Of a stretch of 61,719 nucleotides of DNA, positions 50,883 to 60,466 are shown in pieces. The translations under genes and the position numbers were made by a program. The stretch lies in contig JAVBOC010000012.1 of NCBI GenBank assembly GCA_031550975.1, positions 1-61,719 on the forward strand. The letters run 5' to 3'. Position 1 is the first letter of the stretch, and each line of letters begins with the position of its first letter. The notes under the pieces are model-generated. The model searched no databases and was not told the origin of the DNA. It was given only the letters and a program-made list of their open reading frames with translations. This DNA is from UBA947 sp031550975 (GTDB taxonomy: Bacteria > Cyanobacteriota > Vampirovibrionia > Gastranaerophilales > Gastranaerophilaceae).

Positions 50883-52303
50883 TCTTCGCTCAATTCTTTC
50901 GCTTTTGCAACCACTTCATCAATTGTGCCGACCATATAAAATGCTTGTTCAGGCAGATTGTCGTGTTTGCCTTCCAAGATTTCTTTAAATCCGCGGATTG
51001 AATCTTCAAGCTTAACGTATTTACCCGGAATCCCTGAGAACTGCTCAGCAACGAAGAACGGCTGAGATAGGAAACGTTGGATTTTACGTGCACGGTTGAC
51101 GGTTTCTTTGTCTTCTTCAGAAAGCTCGTCCATGCCCAAAATTGCGATGATATCTTGAAGCTCTTTATATTTTTGAAGGATTTCAAGCACTTTTCGTGTA
51201 ACTTCGTAGTGATCTTCACCGATGATGTTCGGGTCTAATACACGCGAGTTTGATTCCAGCGGATCAACAGCCGGATAAATCCCAAGAGATGCAATTTGAC
51301 GTGATAATACAGTTGACGCATCAAGGTGGGAGAAGGTTGTTGCCGGAGCCGGGTCAGTCAAGTCATCGGCAGGTACGTAAATTGCCTGAACAGAAGTAAT
51401 TGAACCATCCTTGGTTGAAGTGATACGCTCTTGCAGTGCGCCCATTTCAGTCGCCAGTGTAGGTTGGTAACCCGCTGCTGACGGCACCCGTCCGAGCAGC
51501 GCAGAAACTTCCGAACCTGCTTGGGTAAATCTAAAAATGTTGTCGATAAAGAGCAACACATCTTGTTTTGAATAATCACGGAAATATTCCGCTGCCGTAA
51601 GAGCTGAAAGCCCTACTCTCATACGCGCGCCAGGAGGTTCGTTCATCTGACCGTAAATAAGCGCAACTTTATCAATAACGTTAGATTCTTTCATCTCGTT
51701 CCAAAGGTCGTTACCTTCACGGGTACGTTCACCAACCCCGCCAAAAACAGATACTCCGGAATGTTCGTGAGCGATGTTGTGGATAAGTTCCATAATCAAA
51801 ACGGTTTTACCAACACCTGCACCGCCGAAAAGCCCGATTTTACCACCTTTTTGATAAGGTTGAAGTAAGTCAATCGCTTTAATCCCGGTTTCTAGAATTT
51901 CAATATTTGTGTTCTGGTCAACTAAATCCGGTGACGGACGGTGGATTGGCAGATAAGTGTCAGTTTTAACTTCACCCATCTCATCTACAGGTTGTCCGGT
52001 TACGTTTAGGATTCTGCCCAAAATTGCGTTACCAACAGGAACTTTAATCGGTTCGCCGGTGTTAACAACTTTCATGCCGCGTTTAAGACCGTCAGTAGAA
52101 GACATCGCAACTGTTCTTACACGGTTTGAACCCAACATTTGTTGAACTTCCGCGACTGTAGTCTGTCCTTCATCGTTAATAATATTTAGTGCGGTATAAA
52201 TTTCCGGCAAATTGCCATCAGCAAATTCTACGTCTATTACAGGCCCGATAATTTTTGTAACAAACCCCTCGCTAATGCCTGATTTTTTCTCTAAAGTTTC
52301 CAT
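50873..52303 (-). CDS. atpD: F0F1 ATP synthase subunit beta
   Basis: A 476-residue catalytic subunit. Walker A GLFGGAGVGKTVLIMEL (about 155-171), VFGGVGERTREGNDL, DVLLFIDNIFRFTQAGSEVSALLGR and YQPTLATEMG are all present. I chose ATG 52303, seven bases after GGGAG; the alternative GTG two codons upstream is too close to it. A TATAAT at 52325-52330 (minus strand) is a likely -10 box. The remaining ATP synthase genes are not in the window. Confidence 0.97.
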   Translation of the reverse strand: METLEKKSGISEGFVTKIIGPVIDVEFADGNLPEIYTALNIINDEGQTTVAEVQQMLGSNRVRTVAMSSTDGLKRGMKVVNTGEPIKVPVGNAILGRILNVTGQPVDEMGEVKTDTYLPIHRPSPDLVDQNTNIEILETGIKAIDLLQPYQKGGKIGLFGGAGVGKTVLIMELIHNIAHEHSGVSVFGGVGERTREGNDLWNEMKESNVIDKVALIYGQMNEPPGARMRVGLSALTAAEYFRDYSKQDVLLFIDNIFRFTQAGSEVSALLGRVPSAAGYQPTLATEMGALQERITSTKDGSITSVQAIYVPADDLTDPAPATTFSHLDASTVLSRQIASLGIYPAVDPLESNSRVLDPNIIGEDHYEVTRKVLEILQKYKELQDIIAILGMDELSEEDKETVNRARKIQRFLSQPFFVAEQFSGIPGKYVKLEDSIRGFKEILEGKHDNLPEQAFYMVGTIDEVVAKAKELSEECT

Positions 52304-52324
52304 ATTCACTCTCCCTTTGAACTT

Positions 52325-52330
52325 ATTATA
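52325..52330 (-). promoter_or_regulatory. -10 box for atpD-atpC
   Basis: TATAAT on the minus strand 22 bases before the atpD start; no convincing -35 at the usual distance. Confidence 0.4.
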
Positions 52331-52444
52331 TCACGAAAAAATTTTTCAACCATCAGGAAACTAATTAGCCGCCAATTATCCGATTTACTATTGAATTATC
52401 ATTTTTTTTGGGCTAATCTTTACTAAAGAGAGGGAGAGTTGTAA

Positions 52445-53731
52445 ATGTTAGTTTTAGACAGCTTAAAAGAAATTAATGATGTAATCAAAGATATCGCGAT
52501 ATTTGTGCAAGAAAATTCTTATGTGCGCACAGATTTTGATGAATATTTAAAGACCATTGGCGTCAAACACGGCGATACAGCACAATTCCATAGCTCAATA
52601 TTTAACTATATTTTTGAGCGTAACCTTGGAGATGACTATAAAAGTATTATTGAACTCTATTTAGAATACTCAAAAAAACTGTCTGCTGAGAATAAAAAAA
52701 TTGCTAAAGCGCTTATGAAATCAGTCTCGTCAATTTTTGAAATCAAAAGACAAACTAAGACAGGTTTTGAACTCTATAATATTATTAACGAAAAAAACTA
52801 CAGCGCGACCTCTCTTGTTAAAATGACAAGTTTCCGCGGTATTGGTTCAGGTCAGTATGTTGTAGCGCGGATTTTTGAATTTGACGGCGATCATTATTTG
52901 TTAGAGATTTCAGGCGTGCTTCCGATTCGCAGAAAAAGTGAAGCATTGCGCTATGCGGTTGCAAAAATTATCCAAAATCCGGAACTGGTTTATCAAGATA
53001 ACCCTGAAAAACTAAAAGAACTGGAAAAAGACGTTAAAAGTTTGTACAAAAAATTCGTTGACTATTTCGGAGCTGATGAAGTAATTACAACAAACAAATA
53101 CGCGGATGAAATTATCGGACTCTTTAATGATTTTGCTGAAACCGGCGAGCGTGCGGAGTTTGAAGATAAAATTCACTTGCCAAAAACTTACAGATTCTTT
53201 AATGTAAGCGAGTTTAACAATTCTTATGACAACTTCTTAGAGAACTCGCTGGGCGGATTCTCTGCGCATAACGAAATCTATGACGTTGGCATAATTTTTG
53301 ATAAGGAATTGGGCTTGTATGCAATCCCGTTTTACAAAACTTTTGAAAAAATCTTCACGGTTAAAGACTATTCTACCGTTGAAGGTTTCAGCCACTGTTT
53401 GCGCTATTTCCTAGCTAACGACAAATATCCTGCGAACATAATCACGAGAGTCGCAAGCAAGCGCAAGAATTTTATGACAGTGGTAAACAAAATTCTCGGT
53501 ACCCGTATGACACTTGAAGAACTTTTGCGCAAATACAAAGGTCGTTATTTGGATAACAAAATCTTTTCTTCAACGACTGTTTTGTATAAATCGCTCGCGT
53601 TTTCAAATACTTTAGGGATTATTGAAGAAACTGAAGAACGCCCAGAAATTGACGCAACAAACGTCGGACGAAACGATCCTTGTCCTTGCGGCAGCGGTTT
53701 GAAATACAAAAAATGCTGTGCTGTTGAGTAA
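52445..53731 (+). CDS. hypothetical protein with C-terminal SEC-C zinc motif
   Basis: A 428-residue soluble protein ending in VGRNDPCPCGSGLKYKKCC, the SEC-C motif also found at the C-terminus of SecA, where three Cys and a fourth ligand hold zinc and mediate protein contact. Preceding residues are mainly helical and not recognised. GGGAG lies about seven bases before the ATG. Candidate promoter TTGAAT-17-TAATCT upstream. Divergent from atpD. Only the motif is assignable. Confidence 0.82.
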   Translation: MLVLDSLKEINDVIKDIAIFVQENSYVRTDFDEYLKTIGVKHGDTAQFHSSIFNYIFERNLGDDYKSIIELYLEYSKKLSAENKKIAKALMKSVSSIFEIKRQTKTGFELYNIINEKNYSATSLVKMTSFRGIGSGQYVVARIFEFDGDHYLLEISGVLPIRRKSEALRYAVAKIIQNPELVYQDNPEKLKELEKDVKSLYKKFVDYFGADEVITTNKYADEIIGLFNDFAETGERAEFEDKIHLPKTYRFFNVSEFNNSYDNFLENSLGGFSAHNEIYDVGIIFDKELGLYAIPFYKTFEKIFTVKDYSTVEGFSHCLRYFLANDKYPANIITRVASKRKNFMTVVNKILGTRMTLEELLRKYKGRYLDNKIFSSTTVLYKSLAFSNTLGIIEETEERPEIDATNVGRNDPCPCGSGLKYKKCCAVE

Positions 53732-53739
53732 CAAATATA

Positions 53740-53865
53740 CGTCATTCTGAGCTTTGCGAAGAATCTCAATGTCTGTAACACTCGCATTAGCGTTGAGATG
53801 TTTCGGCTGCGCTCGCAACAGGTACGCTCAGCGTTTGCTTTCTGCTCGCTTGCCTCAACATGACG
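53740..53865. repeat. dispersed repeat CGTCATTCTGAG...CTCAACATGACGAG
   Basis: Long GTCAT/ATGAC family member, closely matching the element translated inside nagZ (1350-1480), here intergenic between the SEC-C gene and rimO. Confidence 0.85.
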
Positions 53866-53876
53866 AGAAGCGATGG

Positions 53877-55175
53877 TTATTTTATTTCCCCAAATAAATC
53901 GTAATCATTTGCGCCTGTGATTAAAACATCCTCAATATCGCCAGGTACCGGCATGAAATCAGATTTACTTTTTGCGTAAACCATTCCGTCGATTTCCGGT
54001 GCATCATATTGTGAACGCAGTAAGATAACCCCGTCATCTGTGAAACCTTCGACAATACACGGGAGGGTTTTGCCTATATAGTTTTCATTTACCCCGCGAG
54101 AAATCTCTTGCTGCAGTGCCATTAATTTTTCGCGGCGTTCTTTCATTGTTTTTGCGCTAACTAACGGCTTTAGTCCGTAAGAAGGGGTGTTTTTTTCGCG
54201 AGAATATTCAAAGACTCCCATTTTTTCAAATTTTGAACGCTTAACAAATTCATAGAGTTCTTCAAACTGTTCTTCCGTTTCGCCGGGATAGCCCACAATA
54301 AACGCGGTTCTGATTGCAACACCCGGTATTTTGTCGCGGACGTTTTTGACTAATTTATCATAATCGCCTGCCGGCCGAAGCATAGATTTTAGAACCTCTG
54401 TATTACAATGTTGGAGCGGAATATCAACGTATTTCACGACTTTATCAAGCGATGCGATTGCTTCGAGCAACTCGTCATTCATAGTCGTTGGATAAGCATA
54501 CATAATCCGAATCCAAGCTAAATCTTCAATCTTGTTTAACTCGCGCAAAAGCCTTGGCAGTGCCAATTCACCGTACAAATCCTGTCCGTACCCTGTCGTA
54601 TCTTGAGCGACAAGTACAATTTCTGTGACTCCTTTTTTAGCGAGCGCTTTTGCTTCATCCACGATTTTTTCAATCGGGCGAGAGCTATATTTGCCGCGCA
54701 GTTGCGGGATTATACAGAAACCGCAGCTATAATTACAACCATCGGCAATTTTTAGGTAGGAACTTGCTCCCATTGTAATTTGACGGCGTTCGACTGTTTC
54801 AGGGTAATTATACTTTGGCGCGTCTGAAATTCGCTCGGAGTATTTTTGCTCCTCAATAATTTCAACAATCTTATCGATTTCAGAAGGCCCCAGCATACCG
54901 GCGATTTCAGGGATTGCCTCTTTTAAATCGTTCTTATGTTTCTGCGGCAAACATCCTGTTACAAAAACTTTTTTCCCTGCTTCAATCATCTTTAAAATCG
55001 CCTGCACAGACTCTTTTTCAGCATCATGAATAAAAGAGCAGGTGTTTACGATTACAATTTGTGCATCGTTTTCATCCAGCGTGATTTCGTAACCTTTGTC
55101 AGCGAGAAACCCCAGCATTAGTTCTGCATCAACAAGATTCTTCGCGCATCCGTGGTTAAGCAAGGCAATCTTCAT
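53877..55175 (-). CDS. rimO: ribosomal protein S12 methylthiotransferase RimO
   Basis: A 432-residue radical SAM enzyme that methylthiolates an Asp of ribosomal protein S12. The N-terminal domain has LLNHGCAKNLVDAELM, VNTCSFI and VTGCLPQ with the three Cys of the auxiliary cluster. The radical SAM motif is in ADGCNYSCGFCIIPQLRG, and a TRAM domain is at the C-terminus. The Cys-K-N-x-V-D-x-E motif separates it from MiaB. AAGGAAGG site. Follows pilC by 12 bases, so likely co-transcribed. Confidence 0.95.
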   Translation of the reverse strand: MKIALLNHGCAKNLVDAELMLGFLADKGYEITLDENDAQIVIVNTCSFIHDAEKESVQAILKMIEAGKKVFVTGCLPQKHKNDLKEAIPEIAGMLGPSEIDKIVEIIEEQKYSERISDAPKYNYPETVERRQITMGASSYLKIADGCNYSCGFCIIPQLRGKYSSRPIEKIVDEAKALAKKGVTEIVLVAQDTTGYGQDLYGELALPRLLRELNKIEDLAWIRIMYAYPTTMNDELLEAIASLDKVVKYVDIPLQHCNTEVLKSMLRPAGDYDKLVKNVRDKIPGVAIRTAFIVGYPGETEEQFEELYEFVKRSKFEKMGVFEYSREKNTPSYGLKPLVSAKTMKERREKLMALQQEISRGVNENYIGKTLPCIVEGFTDDGVILLRSQYDAPEIDGMVYAKSKSDFMPVPGDIEDVLITGANDYDLFGEIK

Positions 55176-55187
55176 TTCTGCCCTTCC

Positions 55188-56405
55188 TTAATCCATAATG
55201 TATGACTGGAACAACGGCAGATAAAGTGACAGCGCCAGAACTAGAACGATACTACCGATGAATACCAACATGAACGGTTCAATAAGTTTCGTCATTGTGT
55301 CAATAATCTGAGCCAGTTTTTTATCGATAAAATAAACCGCTTGCAATAACATTTCACCCAAACGACCGGATTGTTCACCGGTTGCGACCATAAACAGAAT
55401 CATCTTAGGCACAACACCTGTCGCACGCAAAGCCATCGATAAATGTTGACCTTGTTGAACTTGCAGAGCCGCCTGTTCAATTTTTTTCTTCAAAATATAG
55501 TTTGTGAGTGTTAAGTTTGAAAGATACAAACACTCGATAATCGGGACACCCGCATCATATGATACCTGCAATACCGCCATGTGGTTTGCGTAGTTTGCAA
55601 ACATAACCATATCTCGCAAAAGAGGGATTTTAAGAACGAGTTCATCAATTTTTCTCTTACTTGGTTCCCATTTAAACAAGCCCATAGTACCGCCGACAAC
55701 TCCACCGATAATAAGTGGCGCCATAAACCAGTATTTTTTCAAGAATATACCCGCAGCCATAAGGGTTGCCGTAATCCAAGGAAGTTCTTTACCCATCTGG
55801 TCGAACATATCTTTAAATACAGGGAATACGAACATCAACATGACAAGTACAACGACTAACGCAAGTAAAACAACGAACGCCGGATACATCAAGGCTCCGA
55901 TAACTTTTGCTTTAATGTCAGCTTCTTTTTGGAGAAGTTCTTCAAGACGGGAAAGCGTTACTTCCAACTCCCCGGAATCTTCACCGGCCTTACATAAGCC
56001 GACATAAACCGCCCCGAATTGTTCTCTATATTTTGCGATTGTGTCTGAGAAAGTCGAACCGGACATAATCTGTTTTCTCAACTCTCGTGCGACAGCCTGC
56101 ACCTTAGGTTTTGCCGCGTCGTTTTCAATAAACAACAGAGACTCAATAATCGGAATCCCTGATTGAACAAGGATTTGCAGAGTCGAAGTGAACTCGATTT
56201 TTTCTTGCAAGCTGAGTTTTAGAACTTTTCCGCTCTTAGTGATTTCCAGGGCCTTTTTCTCAGCTTTGGAACCATCAGCAGTGATGTTTGTCGGGATAAG
56301 ACCCATGCTGCGGATAGTTTCGCGCGCCTCACGAGCGTCATTGGCTTCAATCTTACCATTGACGAGGTTCTTATCTTTTAGTGCTACGTATTTAAATATT
56401 GGCAT
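55188..56405 (-). CDS. pilC: type IV pilus / type II secretion inner-membrane platform protein (PilC/GspF)
   Basis: A 405-residue polytopic protein with two GspF domains (about 65-190 and 270-395) and three membrane segments (VIGALMYPAFVVLLALVVVLV and FMLVFIGSIVLVLALSLYL at either end of the second half). ALKDKNLVNGKIEANDAREAR opens it, and SGTLQILVQSGIPI-like and VSYDAGVPIIECL blocks are family hallmarks. It starts three bases after the pilB stop. It forms the platform through which PilB drives pilin assembly. Confidence 0.94.
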   Translation of the reverse strand: MPIFKYVALKDKNLVNGKIEANDAREARETIRSMGLIPTNITADGSKAEKKALEITKSGKVLKLSLQEKIEFTSTLQILVQSGIPIIESLLFIENDAAKPKVQAVARELRKQIMSGSTFSDTIAKYREQFGAVYVGLCKAGEDSGELEVTLSRLEELLQKEADIKAKVIGALMYPAFVVLLALVVVLVMLMFVFPVFKDMFDQMGKELPWITATLMAAGIFLKKYWFMAPLIIGGVVGGTMGLFKWEPSKRKIDELVLKIPLLRDMVMFANYANHMAVLQVSYDAGVPIIECLYLSNLTLTNYILKKKIEQAALQVQQGQHLSMALRATGVVPKMILFMVATGEQSGRLGEMLLQAVYFIDKKLAQIIDTMTKLIEPFMLVFIGSIVLVLALSLYLPLFQSYIMD

Positions 56406-56408
56406 ACT

Positions 56409-58469
56409 TTACTCATTCACCTTACCAAGTGTTCTGACAAATTCAGCAATACTTGTGTTACCTTCCATAATTCTATCAATACATTCACCGTGGAGAGTTT
56501 TCATCCCGCTTGCTATAGCTGCTTCTTCGATATCCAAATCGTGCGCGCCGATAGCGATTAATTTTTTAATCTCTTTGGTGATAGCAAGTATTTCAAAAAT
56601 ACCAATCCTGCCGCTGTAACCGGTTTCTCTGCACTTATGGCAGCCGGCGGCACGGTATAATTTCGCTTTAGTTAATTTGGCAATTCTATCAGGATCTGAT
56701 GTTATTTGTAATACTTCTTTTTCATCAGGCGTATATTCTTCTTTGCAATCATCGCAAAGTTTTCTCACAAGCCTTTGAGCGATAACGCCAGACAACGTGG
56801 AAGCCAAGAGATAATCTTTAGCACCCATATCAATTAAACGTGTGACTGTTGCTGCAGCGGAGTTTGTGTGGACCGTACTTAATACCAAGTGACCCGTTAG
56901 TGCCGCTGAAATCGCGATTTCTAAAGTCTCCGCATCACGAATCTCCCCGACCAGGATGATGTCAGGGTCTTGTCTTAATATCGCACGCATACATGATGCG
57001 AACGTAATACCTGCTTTAGGGTTAACCTGTGATTGGTTAATCCCCTCCAGACGGATTTCGACAGGATCCTCAATGGTTGTGATATTTACTGACTCAGTGT
57101 TTAGAGTCTTCATAATAGAATACAGCGTAGTTGTTTTACCGGAACCCGTAGGACCCGCGGTCAAGATAATACCGTTTGGACAGCTTACCATGTTTTCAAT
57201 TTTGTCAATTTCTTCCTGAGTTGCACCCACAAGAGATATTGATCTATCGTTGGAACTCAAGCTTACAGCCGGCGCAAGGATACGGATTACGACCTTTTCT
57301 TTCCCTGCAACAGGCAAGGAGTTTATACGAAAGTCATACGATAAATCACGATATCTGATAGAGAAAGTACCATCTTGAGGACGTCTGTGTTCTGCGATGT
57401 TCATTTTTGCAAGTACTTTGAAACGAGAAATAATTGCGCTCTCAATTTTAAGCGGGATATCAAAAACTTTTTGCAACATACCGTCTTTTCTGTAACGTAC
57501 AATATAGTGTGCCAGGTGAGGTTCAATGTGAACGTCGGAAACCTTGCTGTCAATCGCTGTTGTTATGATTTTGTTTACGAATTTTGCAACAGAACCGGCG
57601 GCTTCTTGGAGCTCATTATCAATCTGTTCCCAAAGGAAGTTAGATGCATCTTCGTCCTCGCTTGCTTCCGCAACGATTTCTTGTATGATGGAATGGGTTT
57701 CGTCCAGCTGTTCTTGGTATGCCTGTTTTTCTTTAGCCGCTTCACTAAAAAACGATTCCAAGGCAAGATCGTACTCATGATGAGTCATCAAAAGTTGTTT
57801 TGGATTCTGCCCTGTAAGATAGATTACTTCTTTTAAAATAGGCGGCTTAAGCGGTTCAATAACCCCTAATAGCAGCGTTTTCCCGTCAGAAGACAATGGC
57901 ATAACTTTGTGTTCTCTGATAAATTCTTCAGGAAGCAAGAAAATAAATTGTTCTTGTTTTTCCAGCAATTCAGGAGTTACCATATCGTAACCGGTTTGCA
58001 TATTCAAAACACTTTTTAATTGATCAAGTGTCAGGTATCCGAGCTTAACAAGGGTTGAACCAAGCGGTTTTTGAATACGTTTGCTCTCTGCTAGTGCCTG
58101 CATAAGCTGCATTTGGGTTATGTGATTGCTAGCCAGGAGCAAATCACCAAGTCTTGTGCGAGCGCTTAATGTAGCTTCAGTAGCGTTAACCGGGGCTTCT
58201 TGTGCATGTGTTACCATTGTTATAAATTCAGATATTTCCTCGTCAGAAAGCTCAATGAATTTAACAGTGTGCGAGAAGTGCTCTCTTAACTTTCTTGTAA
58301 TAACATCTTTATCAGAAATCTCTTGACCAATTGCAGTAAACAGACAATTATCTTTCACGTTAATAGGAACAAACTTGTACTCCCATAATACGGGAGTACC
58401 AAGCTTGTTCAAAATATTCGGGTTTACCCCATTTTTTAGTCTGTTTAATTTATTTAATGTTTCATTCAT
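56409..58469 (-). CDS. pilB: type IV pilus / type II secretion assembly ATPase (PilB/GspE)
   Basis: A 686-residue extension ATPase. A family-specific N-terminal region (1-100) is followed by a MshEN-type domain (about 105-235, LGDLLLASNHITQMQL). The ATPase core has Walker A GPTGSGKTTTLYS near 434-446, the Asp box, Walker B ILVGEIRDAETLEIA and the HTNSAA box. Zinc-binding Cys pairs (CDDC, CHKC) lie near 590-630. No PilT retraction ATPase is in the window. Co-transcribed with the secretin upstream and pilC downstream. Confidence 0.95.
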   Translation of the reverse strand: MNETLNKLNRLKNGVNPNILNKLGTPVLWEYKFVPINVKDNCLFTAIGQEISDKDVITRKLREHFSHTVKFIELSDEEISEFITMVTHAQEAPVNATEATLSARTRLGDLLLASNHITQMQLMQALAESKRIQKPLGSTLVKLGYLTLDQLKSVLNMQTGYDMVTPELLEKQEQFIFLLPEEFIREHKVMPLSSDGKTLLLGVIEPLKPPILKEVIYLTGQNPKQLLMTHHEYDLALESFFSEAAKEKQAYQEQLDETHSIIQEIVAEASEDEDASNFLWEQIDNELQEAAGSVAKFVNKIITTAIDSKVSDVHIEPHLAHYIVRYRKDGMLQKVFDIPLKIESAIISRFKVLAKMNIAEHRRPQDGTFSIRYRDLSYDFRINSLPVAGKEKVVIRILAPAVSLSSNDRSISLVGATQEEIDKIENMVSCPNGIILTAGPTGSGKTTTLYSIMKTLNTESVNITTIEDPVEIRLEGINQSQVNPKAGITFASCMRAILRQDPDIILVGEIRDAETLEIAISAALTGHLVLSTVHTNSAAATVTRLIDMGAKDYLLASTLSGVIAQRLVRKLCDDCKEEYTPDEKEVLQITSDPDRIAKLTKAKLYRAAGCHKCRETGYSGRIGIFEILAITKEIKKLIAIGAHDLDIEEAAIASGMKTLHGECIDRIMEGNTSIAEFVRTLGKVNE

Positions 58470-58487
58470 GGTCTTTTTAAGTTTTTG

Positions 58488-60434
58488 CTACAGCGATTCG
58501 TTCCCGAAATCTTCTGTATCAATTACGATTTTTGGAGTAATCATTATAACAAGTTCTTCCTTGGTTTTAGCTGTGACAGAACTTCTGAACGCCGCTCCGA
58601 TTAAAGGTAAGTCTCCGAGAACAGGAACCTTTTTAACCTCTTTAGTTTCGTCCTCGTGAATCATGCCGCCAATAACAAGTGTTTCGCCATCTTTAATACG
58701 TATATTTTTCAAGTTAAGGTTTCTTCTTTGAAGTAATGTTGCAATCAAATCCTGAGAAGTAGCAGTGGCGCCAGCCGAATACATACGTTCTTTGATTGTT
58801 GCGTAAGAAGGGTTGATATTAAGCGTCACGTATCCGTCAGGGCTGATAAACGGGGTTATACTTACTTTAATACCGTTGTCATCGCCGAGAGTTACCGTTC
58901 TTTGAACCGCTCCGGCCATACCGCCGCCACCGTTTGCCAAAACTTCTGATTTAACTGTTTTTACATAATCGGAAGTTAAGTCGATAACGGATTCTTCGCC
59001 GTTTGTAATTAAGATACGCGGATTAGCAAGCACTCTGCCTTTTCTGTTTTCTACCAGATAGTTGATTGTGTATGTAAGAGTTGGAGTACCTGTGAATTTT
59101 GAAATAGTATATTTTACGTTGGTTGGATCCGCAGGATCGACAACATCATAGCTATCACCTCTGAAGAATGTCGGATACGCAGGATTTGTGCTGGTCGCAC
59201 CTGTAGAACCATCAAATGAAGCGGAGAAGTATTTGCTCCAAAGCTGCCAAGAGTTTTCAAACTGACGGCTTCCGCTTTCGTTAAGCTCTACAATTGCAAC
59301 TTCTAAATATGCCTGAGGCTGTTTTTTATCAGTTTTTGCAATGAATTCTCTAATCATTTCAATTTGTTGTGCTGAACCACCGATAACATTTAATGTTCCA
59401 AGTTGCGTAAAGTATGCAACAGCAAGTCCTTGAAGCTCAACAGAAGCTAAAGAAACTTCGCCTTGTTTGCCGTTTCCGCCGTCATAAGAACCTACCATAT
59501 AGCCCGGTGAACAAGCTACAACACCGTTGTTTAATTTTAAAGCGCCCGTGCTGACGTTCGATAAGCCGCCGCCGCCTGAGTCAGATGAACTGTCACTGCT
59601 GCTGTCACTACTGCTGCTATCAGATTCAACAGATGATTTTTCTGAAGATTTACGAAGCGCGTTTGGCAGTAACATATTACAAACCATCTTAGCCATTTCT
59701 TCAGGTGTAGTGTGGTTGACCTTAAACACAGTGGTTGTAGGTTTATTGTCGAATTTTTCAACTATTTTTTTCGCCATTAAGACTTCGTTTTTATTCCCAA
59801 AAATAAGCAGCTCGTTGGTTCTCGGGTTTGTAACAGCGATTTTGCCGCCTGAAATCCCCGGTTTGTTGATACCGTAAATGTTTTTATTCAAGAATTCCGC
59901 AATTGTTGAAGCGTCAACATATTTTACAGGAATTGTCGTCATATCTTGCATGTTTGAATTGAAGTCAGTAGCGGTAATCGGCGCTATCATAATGGTATTG
60001 CCGTTCATAACGTATGTTAGCCCGGTCATTTCCATAACCATCTCAAACGCTTGGTTCAAAGGAACTTGCACCAAGTCCATTGTGATTGTAGGGATGCTGC
60101 CTTGGCTTTTTGCACCGGAGCCGCCTGAGCCTTCTGACGAATCATCTTTGAGGCTTGGGTGGAATATAATGTTTAAGCCTGCTTTGTCAGCAAACATACG
60201 CAACACCTGCTTAACGTCAGAATCACGCAAGCTCAGAGTAACCGTCTGGTTTTTCTTTGTAATGCTAACTTCGCCTTTGAGTTGCATAGATTCTTCTTTT
60301 CTCTCATCTCTCAACTCCGGCTGCGATGCCGCAGCGTATAGCGATTGTGCCGCCAAAACCGACATTGCCATATTTGAAATTGCAAATATGGTTAAAATTC
60401 CGGTTGCGATAATTCTTTTTGAAATATTCTTCAT
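58488..60434 (-). CDS. secretin (PilQ/GspD family)
   Basis: A 648-residue outer-membrane secretin. Signal peptide (RIIATGILTIFAISNMAMSVLA), then an STN-like region (SLRDSDVKQVLRMFADKAGLN-type, about 68-90) and N1/N2 domains. A Ser-rich linker (about 268-292, SSSSDSSSDSSSDS) precedes the secretin barrel, with VPVLGDLPLIGAAFRS near 605-620. The order lipoprotein-secretin-PilB-PilC indicates a type IV pilus or type II secretion apparatus. A strong AAGGAAG site precedes the start. Confidence 0.94.
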   Translation of the reverse strand: MKNISKRIIATGILTIFAISNMAMSVLAAQSLYAAASQPELRDERKEESMQLKGEVSITKKNQTVTLSLRDSDVKQVLRMFADKAGLNIIFHPSLKDDSSEGSGGSGAKSQGSIPTITMDLVQVPLNQAFEMVMEMTGLTYVMNGNTIMIAPITATDFNSNMQDMTTIPVKYVDASTIAEFLNKNIYGINKPGISGGKIAVTNPRTNELLIFGNKNEVLMAKKIVEKFDNKPTTTVFKVNHTTPEEMAKMVCNMLLPNALRKSSEKSSVESDSSSSDSSSDSSSDSGGGGLSNVSTGALKLNNGVVACSPGYMVGSYDGGNGKQGEVSLASVELQGLAVAYFTQLGTLNVIGGSAQQIEMIREFIAKTDKKQPQAYLEVAIVELNESGSRQFENSWQLWSKYFSASFDGSTGATSTNPAYPTFFRGDSYDVVDPADPTNVKYTISKFTGTPTLTYTINYLVENRKGRVLANPRILITNGEESVIDLTSDYVKTVKSEVLANGGGGMAGAVQRTVTLGDDNGIKVSITPFISPDGYVTLNINPSYATIKERMYSAGATATSQDLIATLLQRRNLNLKNIRIKDGETLVIGGMIHEDETKEVKKVPVLGDLPLIGAAFRSSVTAKTKEELVIMITPKIVIDTEDFGNESL

Positions 60435-60466
60435 AGCTTCTTCCTTTGCTTCGTAAACGGTAAGGC

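Noticed and set aside
53545..53818. Minus-strand frames of 68-80 aa overlapping the SEC-C gene end
   Set aside because: They combine antisense of the SEC-C gene with a dispersed repeat. The repeat-derived peptide resembles the NagZ insert, showing it is repeat, not gene.
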